A stretch of 64,000 bases of DNA from an uncultured Sutterella sp. (GCA_905213905.1 CAJMKD010000008.1:25944-89943); one strand, 5' to 3'. Positions 9,401-18,392 are shown, counted from the first letter of the stretch. Program-made: numbers and translations. Notes: generated by a model from the letters alone, not told the origin.

Positions 9401-12400
9401 CGGCCTGTGTCGGAAGACTTTTCTGAAATGGCGCTTGAAACAGACCCAAACGGCCGCCTGATGCTGCCGCTCGAAACCGAACACCCCGGCGACTGGCTTC
9501 TGACGATCCGATCGGCCGACGGCGCCGTGCTCGCCGGCATTCCCTACCATGCAGCGGGCAACGATGCCGCTCAGGGGCTCGCCGCGGCGCTTCCGAGCGC
9601 AGAAGTCCGCGCCTCGACCGACCGCGAAAGCTACGAAGCCGGCGAATCGATCGGCGTTTCAATCCTCTCGCCCTTCGAAGGCTTCGGCCTTCTCACGCTC
9701 GAAGCCGACGGCGTCGTCGCCTCGAAATGGATCAAGGTGAAGGCCGGCCAGAATGCGGCGGGCTTCCCGGTGCCCGAAGGCTTTGCCGGCAAGGGCTACC
9801 TGCGTCTGTCGCTCGTTCGCGGACAGTCGGACGCGAAGAACTTCCTCGAAGGCTACGCTGAGACGGTGATGCCCGTGACGCTCAACCGCCGCGCGCACGC
9901 GCTTGCACTCACAATCGAAGCGCCGGCGGAGAACGCCTCGCCCGAAGCCGTCCCCGTCACGCTCAAAAGCGAAACGCCCGCACGCGCCTTCGTCTGGGCA
10001 GTCGACGACGGCATTCTTTCGCTCACAAACTTCCGCACGCCGGATCCCTTCAAGGCCATTCTCGAAGACCGCGCGCTTGAAGTGGAAACCCGCCAGGTGC
10101 TCGATCAGCTGATGCCCGATGCAACAGCGCTCGGCTCGCTTCTGCCGCCCTTTGGCGGCGACTTCGAGCGCGCCAAGGTTGCCGCCGGCGCCGCCATGGC
10201 GAACCCCTTCGCCCGCACGGCCGAAGCCTCTGCCGTCTGGTGGGGCGGCCTTGTTGAAGTCGGCCCCGAGCCGAAGACTCTCATGATGCGGCTCCCTGCA
10301 GGCTTCAACGGCAAGGTCCGCGTGATGGCGGCGGGCGCCTCCGAGACGCGCATCGGGAGCGCTGCCCAAACGACCGTCGTGCAGGCGCCGCTCGCGCTCG
10401 AGCCGATGCTGCCGCGCGCCGTGGCCCCGGGCGACCGCTTCCGCATGTCGGCGCTGGTGACGCCGAAGAACCCGATCCCTGAGGCGACAGGAACGCTCGC
10501 GGTATCAACGCCAGCAGCCTTCGGGCTCTCCCGCGTTGAATTCCCGCTTGACTTCTCCGAGGGCGCCGCTCGAATTTCGGGCGACTTCACGGCGCCCAAA
10601 TTCCCGATGACGGCTGCTATCACTTTCAGCGCTACAGCGGCAGATGCGCCGCAGGCTGCGGATGCCGCGGCAGGCAGCGAGGAAGCGAACAGCGCCGTTG
10701 ATTCGACAGAGGGCGCAGCCCCGCAAGCAGCGTCGGAAAAAGCCGCGCCCGTTCTTGCCGCGAGCCGCACCATCGAACTCTCCGTTCGTCCTGCCGCCAT
10801 TCTGAAGACGGCGCTTCAAGGCGGCCGGTTCGGCCCCGCCCCTGCGCGCGAAGCCCAAAAAGCGGCAGCGCAGAAGCCTGCAGCAACAGCAACTGCACAG
10901 GCTGCAGCCGCAACGACTGCGGAACTCGCCCGGAGCGCGCCTGCGCTCCTGCCGCCTGACATTCGGCATGTGCAGCTCGATCGCGAAATTTATCCCTTCG
11001 ACGCGCAGACCGAACTCACCGTCTCGCGCCGCCCGACTGCTCTCATCGCTGCGCTTGCCGACCAATTCGAAAGTCCGGCCTGGGCAACGGTCGAGGAAAC
11101 CGTCGCTGCTGCGCTGCCGCACCTTCTCCTTGCCGCCAATCCCGCGGACCGCACGGCGTGGGCAAAGCGGCTTGCAGGCGAAGGCGCCGACGATGAAGCG
11201 ATGGTTCGCAAGTTCGAATCGCAAATCCTTCGCGACGCCCAGGACCGCCAGGCCGAGGCGCTCAAAGCCATTCGAAGCGCTGCTGCTTACGACGGCATCC
11301 GGCCCTTCCCGTGGCTCGAGGCCGACCTCTTCCTCACGGCCTGGACGACGGACTACCTTCTCACCGCTGGCGCCGGCGCAGCGCTTGAAGCAACGGGCGG
11401 CGTTCCTCTCGAGCTTGTCCGAGAAACGGCAACGCATCTCAGAACGCTTGCCGAGCGCGATCCGCTTACGCTCGACGAAGCGCGAACAACTGCCTACGCC
11501 CTTTGGGTGCTCGCGCGCGAAGGCACGATCGTCACGAGCCGGCTTGCCTCGCTTCAGGCGCTTCTGAACGAACGCTTCCCCGAATGGAAGAACGACCCGA
11601 CCGCCGTCTTCCTTGCCGGCGCAGCCATGACGCTTCGCATGAAGGATGAAGCCAATGCGCTCCTCAAAGCGGGCGGCGGCCGCATCTCAACGGCCCGCGC
11701 CGGCGCGCCCTGGACGCCGGAGCTCGCAGCAGCGATGACCTCGACCGTCTTCTCGCTCTCCGGACTTCAAAACCAGCCGGCCGCCGCGGTCTTCAGAACA
11801 CTTCTGCTCGACGACCTCGAAGGCGCCCTTCAGGGCGGCCCGCTTTCGCCCGTCTATGCAGCAGCCGCAGCGCGCGCCGTTGCGCTCCAGGCAGATCAGC
11901 TTGCATCAGAGGCTGCCGACAAGGCTGCCGCCGCATCGGACGAAGCGGCCGCTGGCAGCCCCCAAGCTGCCGAAGGCGAACCGGGCGCCGATGCTGCAAC
12001 GGCACCCGCGGCCATGCCGACCCTGGTCTGCACGAAGCGCGCCAAGGGGTTCCGCGCCGCTGCCGAGAAGCGCGTGAGCACGGCCGAAAGCGTCATTCTC
12101 AACGCGCCGGGCTGTCTGCGCTTCGAAATCAAAGGCGCCCCCGGGCTGTCGCTCGAAAACTGGTTCTGGTCGACGCGCCAGAAAGGCTATGCAGTTGAAC
12201 CAGCCGAGAAGCCCGTGCGCAACGGCCTCTCGGTCGAGCGCCGCTACCTCAATGCCCAGAACGAACCGGCAGAGAGCTTCCGCACGGGCGAGCTCGTCAC
12301 AGTCTCGATCACCCTTCGCGGCACGGCCGCACAGGGGCCGACGCGCTTCACGGACGTTGCCGTGACGGATCTTCTCCCTGGCGGCTTTGAACTTGCAGAT

Positions 12401-12631
12401 GCGCCGGGCGTGGGTCCCGAAGGGGCGCTCTCCTTCATGCGCGGCGACGATCGCATGCGCTTTGTCGCTCGGGAAGTGACGCCTGAAGAGACGACCTACG
12501 TCTATCGTGTGCGCGCAGTGACGCCAGGCGTCTTTACGGCGCCCGCCGTCGAGGCGCAGTCCATCTCCAGGCCAGATGTGAACGCAAGCGGCGCAGCAGG
12601 CCGTATTACGATTGAGGATGCAAGCGATTAA
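6479..12631 (+). CDS. Giant bacterial alpha-2-macroglobulin-like protein lacking the thioester
   Basis: A 2050-residue exported protein. The start has AAAAGGAGG six bases upstream and encodes a Sec signal (to about residue 32, ending FALAAPQ) with no lipobox Cys, unlike the lipoprotein YfhM of Escherichia coli. The body shows the MG and bait-type layout of bacterial macroglobulins (for example VFAERGVYRAGETAHFGAVL and TDRESYEAGESIGVSI) and a late helical toroid. At the place of the thioester motif, PYGCxEQT in active members, this protein reads SPAWATVEETVAAALPHLL: residues 1537-1540 are TVEE, so the reactive Cys and Gln are both absent. Three Ala/Glu/Gln-rich low-complexity inserts are encoded near 10630-10770, 10845-10925 and 11885-12015. 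It is followed by pbpC, the classical partner. Probably a periplasmic protease trap or envelope scaffold that does not act by covalent capture. Confidence 0.9.
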   Translation: MARAIFNRLPIAAAISAFGVAGLAAGDFALAAPQTGQSPTAAAARRAEADTIQLAPEAYAPLSATAPLIVSLSPDEKACRKRFGEDWAVRCSVSLGRYGAAAPGVKLTPAVAGRWQWEGPASLAFLPEKPWPAGKKFRVSLAGLALPLRVRLSASGLDVETPPLTAITSRSTFWLDPAVDGERWVTFDFAFTTAPDRAAVEKGFAIRTPANSALRLEKPVFIWNPAGDGLFVKAKVLSLPDAPEAIRAEIKGAAAKYEEKNARFTVPKGFETAGADVTVPGVDTLFRIESAKVSTVRNDRLDLEYEAVLNTTLAVAPEKLLAALEVYALPKKLAETQTRDTDWRAAPVIDDEVLSRAKRIDVRAADPAITIATDAVRIRVKAPEGTFLYWRLPKGFGPDGTYVLNEDWHTVLQLPSTHASINFLQPGGVLTLAGTRRLSIAATGVETIRWRIARVKDDYLALASTGYRILSNPTADNLVEAGSGTIELGAIAAPAAAAAARFATVDLESALRSMGAGLFQVTLEGLRKNEKGEERIVASAMKKVLATNTALIVKRSADSSIDVFAADFATGEPAAGRRAELLAANGTVLEAVATDSQGRAHFRPTAGLMRERLPVAIAVRSSEALDKNGKPDLAWLSLADSSNVSPLMRLNAAGRRTEGAGESALAALVFAERGVYRAGETAHFGAVLKRADGKPVEAGVPVMLRVTDAAGRTLEEKTLEAPADGLLSLDWPIPKTQLPGRVRCDLLVPESDTVISSAEIILEDFVPETLALSASLPAEKRGAAWLAPEDVGLDALLTSLYGAGAADRRIEGSLIVSPLTGLTFPEWPGFTFEAPGLAAGADYIGSPEMRELTAVRTDAQGKASVTLPLADTPIEGWAEAHVSLEGFEAEGGRAVSESLRFIVSRANATLGWRLLDTPQSLAGLRAGKPATMEMLLIDRNAKPIGNAQLTAAFAKRRYATELSTDASGKPVYRDRPVSEDFSEMALETDPNGRLMLPLETEHPGDWLLTIRSADGAVLAGIPYHAAGNDAAQGLAAALPSAEVRASTDRESYEAGESIGVSILSPFEGFGLLTLEADGVVASKWIKVKAGQNAAGFPVPEGFAGKGYLRLSLVRGQSDAKNFLEGYAETVMPVTLNRRAHALALTIEAPAENASPEAVPVTLKSETPARAFVWAVDDGILSLTNFRTPDPFKAILEDRALEVETRQVLDQLMPDATALGSLLPPFGGDFERAKVAAGAAMANPFARTAEASAVWWGGLVEVGPEPKTLMMRLPAGFNGKVRVMAAGASETRIGSAAQTTVVQAPLALEPMLPRAVAPGDRFRMSALVTPKNPIPEATGTLAVSTPAAFGLSRVEFPLDFSEGAARISGDFTAPKFPMTAAITFSATAADAPQAADAAAGSEEANSAVDSTEGAAPQAASEKAAPVLAASRTIELSVRPAAILKTALQGGRFGPAPAREAQKAAAQKPAATATAQAAAATTAELARSAPALLPPDIRHVQLDREIYPFDAQTELTVSRRPTALIAALADQFESPAWATVEETVAAALPHLLLAANPADRTAWAKRLAGEGADDEAMVRKFESQILRDAQDRQAEALKAIRSAAAYDGIRPFPWLEADLFLTAWTTDYLLTAGAGAALEATGGVPLELVRETATHLRTLAERDPLTLDEARTTAYALWVLAREGTIVTSRLASLQALLNERFPEWKNDPTAVFLAGAAMTLRMKDEANALLKAGGGRISTARAGAPWTPELAAAMTSTVFSLSGLQNQPAAAVFRTLLLDDLEGALQGGPLSPVYAAAAARAVALQADQLASEAADKAAAASDEAAAGSPQAAEGEPGADAATAPAAMPTLVCTKRAKGFRAAAEKRVSTAESVILNAPGCLRFEIKGAPGLSLENWFWSTRQKGYAVEPAEKPVRNGLSVERRYLNAQNEPAESFRTGELVTVSITLRGTAAQGPTRFTDVAVTDLLPGGFELADAPGVGPEGALSFMRGDDRMRFVAREVTPEETTYVYRVRAVTPGVFTAPAVEAQSISRPDVNASGAAGRITIEDASD

Positions 12632-12645
12632 GCTTGTTCTTGAAG

Positions 12646-12676
12646 CGCAGTCCTGCGCCTTTGGGCGCAGGATGCG
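12646..12676 (+). promoter_or_regulatory. Strong intercistronic hairpin before pbpC
   Basis: TCCTGCGCC (12651-12659) pairs perfectly with GGCGCAGGA (12664-12672) across a TTTG loop, and CGCA/TGCG extends the stem past one bulge. No T tract follows, so it looks more like an mRNA-stabilising or partial attenuator hairpin between the macroglobulin gene and pbpC than a full terminator. Confidence 0.6.
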
Positions 12677-12711
12677 CAACGTTCCGCTCTGCTGCGAGGT
12701 GATTTTTCCGC

Positions 12712-15435
12712 ATGAGCCATCGCGTCCCCGACAATCAAGACGCGGCCGCCCGTCCGCCCGAAAGGCCGCTCAGCCAGGAACCCGCCGGCGCGCACGAAGC
12801 GCCGCGCGCCGACGACCTGCCGAAATCTGCTCCCTTCATGACCATTGATCCGTCTAAGGGGGCTGAAGCTTCTGCGCCGGCTGTACCGGCTGCACCCGCT
12901 GCGGCGTCGCCGGCCGAAACCCAGCCCGCTAAGCCGCAACGAGACCAATCGCCGCAGAATTCTGAGAAATCCAGCAAGTCGCCAGTATCTTCGAACAAGC
13001 CTAGCGCGCAGAAACCCGCTCGGCCGCGCGGCTTTGCTTCCCGCTTGCTTCGCTTTTTCGGCTGGCTTTTTGCCTTTTGCGCCGCTTTCGCCGCAGCTGC
13101 GGGACTGCTCTTTTGGTGGTGGACGGCCGAGCTTGCCCGGGAGCCCGCGCCCCCGCTTCTCGACGGGGTGCCTTTCTCAACGGCCTACTATTCCGACGAC
13201 GGCAGGCTTTTGCGCCTTTCGCCTGCTTCGGACGGCATTTTTCGCCTGAAAACACCGCTCTCCGGCATTGCCAAGGAAGCCGTCATCGCCACAGTCTTCT
13301 ATGAAGACCGCTATTTCCGCAAGCACCCGGGCGTCAATCCATTCGCGCTCGTGCGTGCAGCCTTTGCGACCTTCACGGGCTCGCGGCCGATCGGCGCCTC
13401 GACCATCACCATGCAGGTTGCGCGCCTGCGGCTCCACCTTGAAACACGTTCGCTCGAAGGCAAGTTCCGGCAGATAGAAGCCGCGCTTCGCTATGAGGCG
13501 CACTATTCCAAGGACGAGATTCTTGAGGCATATCTCAATCTCGCGCCCTACGGCGGCAACATTGAAGGCGTGGGCGCCGCTGCGCGCCTTTACTTCCATA
13601 AGGACGCCGCCGCACTCGCGCCGGGCGAATCCGTGGGGCTCGCGGTCGTGCCGCAGAATCCCGTGAAGCGCCGCCCGTGGCAGGGCCCCGACTTTGACCG
13701 CGCAAGAATCCGCCTTGCAAAGGCGGCAGTTCTCGCCGGCGTTTTTCCGCGTTCGCTCGAGCCTGCGCTTGCGGGACCGCTTGCTGTAGGAGATCCTGCG
13801 CAAAACCCTTTTGAGGCGCCGCACTTTGTGCGGCTTCTCGAATCGCTCGGCGCCGGCGCCCAGGCGCACAACGGCATCGTTCGCAGCACGCTTCGCCTCG
13901 ATCTGCAGGATCGGCTCGAAGGCGTCGTGCACCGAGCAGTCGCCCGTCTGCGCCCCTGGGGCATCCGCAATGCGGCGCTGGCTGTCGTTGACGTTCGCGA
14001 CAAAAGCCTCCTCGCGCTCATCGGTTCTGCAGACTTCTTTGACGATGCGATTTCTGGCGAGGTGAGCGCCTATCGCGCCCCCAGAAGCCCTGGATCAACT
14101 CTCAAGCCTTTCGTCTACGGGCTCGCACTCGACCAGGGACTCATCCATTCCAAGAGCATTCTCGCCGACAGTCCTGCAAACTTCGCGGGTTATGCGCCGG
14201 AAAATGCTGACGGCCGCTTCCGCGGCCCCGTCAACGCGACGACCGCACTCGTCGAAAGCCGCAACCTGCCCGCCATTGAGCTCGCGCGCTCGCTGCGCCC
14301 CGACCTTTACGATCTGCTCACCCGCGCGCAGGTTTCCCTCCCTTTTGACCGCGCCCACTACGGCCTCTCTATTGTCCTCGGCGGCGCCGAGGTCACCATG
14401 GAAGACCTTGCCGGCCTTTACGCGTCGCTCGCTTCCTCCGGCATCTGGGCGCCCCTGCGCCTTCTGCGCGATGCGCCGGGCGATGCGCCGAAAACCGCGA
14501 ACGCCGCCCCGGCGCCACGACCGCTCCTTTCGCCCGAAGCCGCCTGGATTGTCGGCCGCATGCTGGAGACGCGCGGCGAATCGATTCGAATTCGTGAGAA
14601 ACGGTTCCCCCTCATCTACAAGACCGGCACGAGCAACGGCTTTCGCGACGCCTGGGCCGCCGGCTGGGTCGGTCCTTATGTAATCGTCGTCTGGTCTGGA
14701 AACTTCGACGGCCGGCCGAACGGCTACTTTCAGGGCGCGACGCTCGCCGCGCCGCTCTTTCGAGAAGCGGCCGCCGCCCTTGCATCTGCGCCTTCCCTTG
14801 ATTGGCCTGACGACTACGCCGGCCCAGTGACGAAAGCGCCCGAAGCGCTCAACGTCGCTCAAGAGAACGTCTGCCGCGCCACGGGCGACGTCGGCAATGC
14901 GCTTTGCCGGGACAAAACGAAGGCGTGGTTCATTCCCGGGAGATCGCCCATACGCGATTCGGGCGTCTTTCGTGAGATTCTCATTAACAAGAAAACCGGG
15001 CTGCGCGCCTGCCGCAATGAACCCGGGCGAACCGAAAAGCGCGTCTGGGAATTCTGGCCGAGCCATTACCAGCGCATGTTCCTCGCGGCCGGCATCGTCA
15101 AGCGTCCGCCCCCGCCCTTCGAACCAGGCTGCGAAAGCTTTGCGCGGCTTGAGGCCTCCGGCAGCCCCGGCCAAGCGCCAGTGATTCTCTCTCCCAAACG
15201 CGGCGTTGCCTACTTTACCGGCACGGCGGGACGCTCGCGCGCTGCCGTGTTGCTCGAAGCGGGATTGAGTCCCGAAGCCCGGACCGTCTATTGGTTCGAC
15301 GGGAGCGTCTTTCTCGGCGCCGCGCGCGGCGGCGCAACTATCTCAAAATCTTTTTCGCCGGGCCGTCATCGGCTGACGGCTACGGACGACTTTGGCCGCA
15401 GCAGCGCAGTGACGCTTCACGTGCGAACGCCTTGA
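12712..15435 (+). CDS. pbpC: Penicillin-binding protein 1C (bifunctional murein synthase)
   Basis: 907 residues. It opens with a cytoplasmic Pro/Ala/Glu-rich extension of about 105 residues, unusually long for PbpC, then one membrane helix (FFGWLFAFCAAFAAAAGLLFWW). The family-51 glycosyltransferase domain shows the catalytic EDRYFRKHPGVN motif and GASTITMQVARL. The transpeptidase domain has SPGSTLKPF with the acylated Ser in the SxxK motif, SRN as the SxN motif and KTGTSNGFRDAW as the KTG box. The last ~80 residues form the BiPBP_C immunoglobulin-like domain typical of PbpC (YWFDGSVFLG...). It lies 80 bp downstream of the macroglobulin gene, the YfhM-PbpC arrangement of many proteobacteria, consistent with peptidoglycan repair coupled to the macroglobulin. 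Confidence 0.95.
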   Translation: MSHRVPDNQDAAARPPERPLSQEPAGAHEAPRADDLPKSAPFMTIDPSKGAEASAPAVPAAPAAASPAETQPAKPQRDQSPQNSEKSSKSPVSSNKPSAQKPARPRGFASRLLRFFGWLFAFCAAFAAAAGLLFWWWTAELAREPAPPLLDGVPFSTAYYSDDGRLLRLSPASDGIFRLKTPLSGIAKEAVIATVFYEDRYFRKHPGVNPFALVRAAFATFTGSRPIGASTITMQVARLRLHLETRSLEGKFRQIEAALRYEAHYSKDEILEAYLNLAPYGGNIEGVGAAARLYFHKDAAALAPGESVGLAVVPQNPVKRRPWQGPDFDRARIRLAKAAVLAGVFPRSLEPALAGPLAVGDPAQNPFEAPHFVRLLESLGAGAQAHNGIVRSTLRLDLQDRLEGVVHRAVARLRPWGIRNAALAVVDVRDKSLLALIGSADFFDDAISGEVSAYRAPRSPGSTLKPFVYGLALDQGLIHSKSILADSPANFAGYAPENADGRFRGPVNATTALVESRNLPAIELARSLRPDLYDLLTRAQVSLPFDRAHYGLSIVLGGAEVTMEDLAGLYASLASSGIWAPLRLLRDAPGDAPKTANAAPAPRPLLSPEAAWIVGRMLETRGESIRIREKRFPLIYKTGTSNGFRDAWAAGWVGPYVIVVWSGNFDGRPNGYFQGATLAAPLFREAAAALASAPSLDWPDDYAGPVTKAPEALNVAQENVCRATGDVGNALCRDKTKAWFIPGRSPIRDSGVFREILINKKTGLRACRNEPGRTEKRVWEFWPSHYQRMFLAAGIVKRPPPPFEPGCESFARLEASGSPGQAPVILSPKRGVAYFTGTAGRSRAAVLLEAGLSPEARTVYWFDGSVFLGAARGGATISKSFSPGRHRLTATDDFGRSSAVTLHVRTP

Positions 15436-15575
15436 ATCGCAGCGCGAGATCAATTCTCACGCGCGGCACGACTTGCGCCTCCCTCTACCTGATCTGATAT
15501 CGAGTATTTCTGCCGCTCCTAATTCTTTCAATGGCGCTCTTTATTAGCATGATTCATAGGCGGTCGAAGAGCGTT

Positions 15576-16811
15576 TCATTTCGCCGCCAGTCTGTTGAAG
15601 ACTCGAATGCAGAAGAAGCCGAAAAGCGTGATGAAGCCCGCCGCCGCATAGCAGGCTTCGAAGCCGAAACCCGAGCCAAGAAGCGCTTTCATCAGCATCG
15701 GACCGATCAGGCCCGCAACAGAAAAGCCCGCAAACATGATCCCGAAATTAACGCTGTTGTGAGCCGAGCCGAAAGCTTCAGCCGTGAAGCCGGGAAATAC
15801 GCCCATGAAGGCGCCGAAGGAAAGGCCTAGCGCACAAAGGCCTGCGTAGAAAAAGAAGACCGATTGCGCAGATGCGGCCGCAAGAAGCGCAAGACCGAGC
15901 GCAGCCACCAGGAGGCCAAGACCGAGCGTGCGCGTGCGGCCGAGATGATCCGAGAGCGTGCCTGCTGCTATGCGTCCGAGCGTGTTGGCGAGCGCAATGA
16001 TCGATACAGCGGCACCTGCAGCCGCAACATCAAACCCAATCTGCTCGCGCGCAATCGTAAAGCCTTGAGAAATAACCATCATGCCGGCCGTCGCCCCGCA
16101 CATGAGGAGCATGATCATCGGCGGGAATTCCGGCGAGCGAAGCATCTCGCGCCAGGTGCTGCTCCTTCCAGCCCTTCGCTCGCCGGCGGGCGCCTTCCAT
16201 CCTTGCGGCGAGAAATCCGGCGGACACTGGAATGAAAGCATCCCGCCAGCCACAATGACGACGCCGACGGCAATGCCGATGATGTTGAGCGCGCTCGTGA
16301 TGCCGAAGCGATCGATCAGATAGGAGGCAACGGGCGGCATCAGCACCGAGCAGATGCCGTAGGCGGCCGTCGTCAAGCCGCCCACGAGCCCGCGGCGATC
16401 CGGGAAGAACTTCATGGTGTTGTTGATCGTGCAGCCGTACACCATGCCGAGCCCAAGGCCGAAAAGAAGTCCGTACGAGAAAACAAGTGCGCCGATCGAC
16501 TGCGCCGTTCCCGAAAAATAAAGTCCGGCGCCCATCAGAAGGCCGCCCCCGATGATGACGAAGCGCGGTCCGAAGCGATCGTTGACGGCGCCGCCGAAAA
16601 TCATCGGAATCGGCGCCAGGCCGTTCGCAATCGAAAAAGCGATGGCAAGATCCCCCGCCGTGACTGCGACGCCGGCGAGCGCGGAAAACTTTTCCGCCAG
16701 GGCGGACGCAAAGACTGACCAAGCGTAAACCGAGCCGGCAAAAAGATTGATGAGGCAGCTGACGGCAAGCAGCCCCCAGCGGCTCGTCGAAAGATCGCGG
16801 ACGTTTTTCAT
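15576..16811 (-). CDS. MFS transporter, oxalate/formate antiporter (OFA) type
   Basis: A 411-residue inner-membrane carrier with about 12 predicted helices. The start at 16811 is chosen because AAAGGA lies nine bases upstream; a longer open frame reaches 16847. The N-terminal pattern (LINLFAGSVYAWSVFASALAE), the GGxxNDRFGPR loop after helix 2 and the LGLGMVYGCTINNTMKFFPDRRG segment match the OFA group, which moves small carboxylates by proton symport or antiport. Last gene of the operon under the LysR gene at 22751, 60 bp below the lyase. It probably moves an organic acid substrate or product of that pathway. Confidence 0.85.
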   Translation of the reverse strand: MKNVRDLSTSRWGLLAVSCLINLFAGSVYAWSVFASALAEKFSALAGVAVTAGDLAIAFSIANGLAPIPMIFGGAVNDRFGPRFVIIGGGLLMGAGLYFSGTAQSIGALVFSYGLLFGLGLGMVYGCTINNTMKFFPDRRGLVGGLTTAAYGICSVLMPPVASYLIDRFGITSALNIIGIAVGVVIVAGGMLSFQCPPDFSPQGWKAPAGERRAGRSSTWREMLRSPEFPPMIMLLMCGATAGMMVISQGFTIAREQIGFDVAAAGAAVSIIALANTLGRIAAGTLSDHLGRTRTLGLGLLVAALGLALLAAASAQSVFFFYAGLCALGLSFGAFMGVFPGFTAEAFGSAHNSVNFGIMFAGFSVAGLIGPMLMKALLGSGFGFEACYAAAGFITLFGFFCIRVFNRLAAK

Positions 16812-16871
16812 AACGGGGATTCCTTTACGGCTGCGGCTCCCGCTCAAAATGCGGGATGCCGCTCATCAACT

Positions 16872-18359
16872 TCAAAGCTTTGCGCCGAACATGCGCTTCA
16901 GCGTTTCTCCAAGCATGGCGTCCACGGCGCTGCGCTTCTCTCGCAGGCAGCAGAGCTGCTGCTTCCTCGCTTCATTCCTGGACTTTGCCGCACGAATCGA
17001 TTCGTCAACCATTTCAGGATTGGCGCTTCCTTTCGAACGACGGCCTGCCAAAATGCCTTCAGGCTGAGTCGCCTGCCGAAGCGCTTCCTCGGACAGCGGA
17101 AACTCGGCCGCCAAGCCTTCGGCCTTCGTGTCCGCAATGAATTCGCGCCAAAGCGACAGAACGTCTTCATAGCGAAGCGTGACAGGCGTGACGCCGTTCT
17201 TTGCCGCCCAGGTCACCAGCCGGCTCGCAAAGCCGTGGCCGCTTCTAAAGTCAGCGCCGCCTGCGCGCACCAGGCGGTCAGCAATTTCCTGCGTGCAGGT
17301 CCAGCCGCTATTGAGCACAGCAAGCGCTTCTTCACGGTCTACAGCAATGGAAGCAACAATTTCGGCAAAGCTGCGCAGCGTCACGGCCGCGTCGCAGCAG
17401 AGCGACTCCATGATGCGCACGTCGCGCACGTCGGCCATGCCGAGGTTGAGATTCTGCATTCTCAAAAGCACGCCCTGCGCTTCTCCCATGACAAGACCGG
17501 CATCGCGCCGGCAGTCGTTCACAAAGCCGGGATTGCGCTTCTGCGGCATTGCGGAAGAGCGGTAGACGCCGTTGGCGCTTTGAAGCACGAGCCACGGGCG
17601 CGGCGTGGCGTACTGCACCATGAAGTCCGCAATAAAGGCATTTACATGCAGCATGGCGCTCGTGATGATCTGAGAAATTTCGAGCGGCAGATCGTTCCCA
17701 GCGCACTGTCCAGCATCAAAGGCGTTTTCTGCGCTTCTCGAAAAGCCGAGAAGCTCAGCCATGCGATCGTTGTTGAGCGGCCAGCCCGTGCCGTTGCACA
17801 CGCCCGAGCCCATGGGGCAGAAGTCAAAGCGCCGCAGGCATTCGAACGCGCGTTCTACGTCGCGCCCGAAAACAGCATCCTGCGCGGCCAGGTAGTGGCC
17901 GAAGAGCGTCGGCTGCGCCTGAACGCCGTTCGTATAGGCAGGCACAACAGCGCCGCCCTCGCGTTCGGCGAGTCCGATCAGCGCTTCCTTCACTTCAAGG
18001 AGCGCATCCACAACCATTTCGAGCCGCTCAAGATTGAGGCCGGCATTGGCCGTCGCGAGGATGTCCTGGCTCGAGCGGCCGACATGAACCACGCTCGCGC
18101 TCATGCCTGCGCGTTTAAGCATGTCGGGCTCAAACGTGATGTAGAGCTCTCTTCGCACAAAGTCAGCCTCGCGGCTCTCCGCTTCCATTTCATCGAGCGC
18201 CTTTACGAGCTTTCTGGCGTTCGCTTCATCGAGCAGGCCGCTTTCGTAATTTGCAATGATCGAGGCACGGTTGATCCGCTGCAGCCAGTCCTCGGTATCA
18301 AGGCGCTTCTGGTCATCGCGGCAGGCCGACGGCGTCTTTCCCATATGCATTCCGAGCAT
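16872..18359 (-). CDS. Argininosuccinate-lyase-like C-N (or C-O) lyase of the aspartase/fumarase superfamily
   Basis: 495 residues, about the length of ArgH. The superfamily landmarks are visible: GRSSQDI at 95-100 (ArgH usually GRSRNDQ), AYTNGVQAQPTLFGHYL from 141 (usually GYTHLQRAQP), and the mobile signature loop RSSAMPQKRNPGF at 267-279 with the candidate catalytic Ser268/Ser269. The canonical catalytic His of YTHLQ is Asn144 here, and the GRSRND substrate-binding residues are changed, so true argininosuccinate cleavage is unlikely. Members eliminate fumarate from N- or O-linked succinyl compounds, which would feed fumarate to the anaerobic chain of such an organism. Start has AAGGA about nine bases upstream. 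It sits between porin and OFA carrier in one operon. Substrate unknown. Confidence 0.82.
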   Translation of the reverse strand: MLGMHMGKTPSACRDDQKRLDTEDWLQRINRASIIANYESGLLDEANARKLVKALDEMEAESREADFVRRELYITFEPDMLKRAGMSASVVHVGRSSQDILATANAGLNLERLEMVVDALLEVKEALIGLAEREGGAVVPAYTNGVQAQPTLFGHYLAAQDAVFGRDVERAFECLRRFDFCPMGSGVCNGTGWPLNNDRMAELLGFSRSAENAFDAGQCAGNDLPLEISQIITSAMLHVNAFIADFMVQYATPRPWLVLQSANGVYRSSAMPQKRNPGFVNDCRRDAGLVMGEAQGVLLRMQNLNLGMADVRDVRIMESLCCDAAVTLRSFAEIVASIAVDREEALAVLNSGWTCTQEIADRLVRAGGADFRSGHGFASRLVTWAAKNGVTPVTLRYEDVLSLWREFIADTKAEGLAAEFPLSEEALRQATQPEGILAGRRSKGSANPEMVDESIRAAKSRNEARKQQLCCLREKRSAVDAMLGETLKRMFGAKL

Positions 18360-18392
18360 TTTTTCGATCCTTATGTATTTCGATCATCGGCG

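Noticed and set aside
16872..18359. Calling the lyase argH
   Set aside because: Key ArgH residues (His of YTHLQ and the RND substrate loop) are replaced and the neighbours are not arginine genes.
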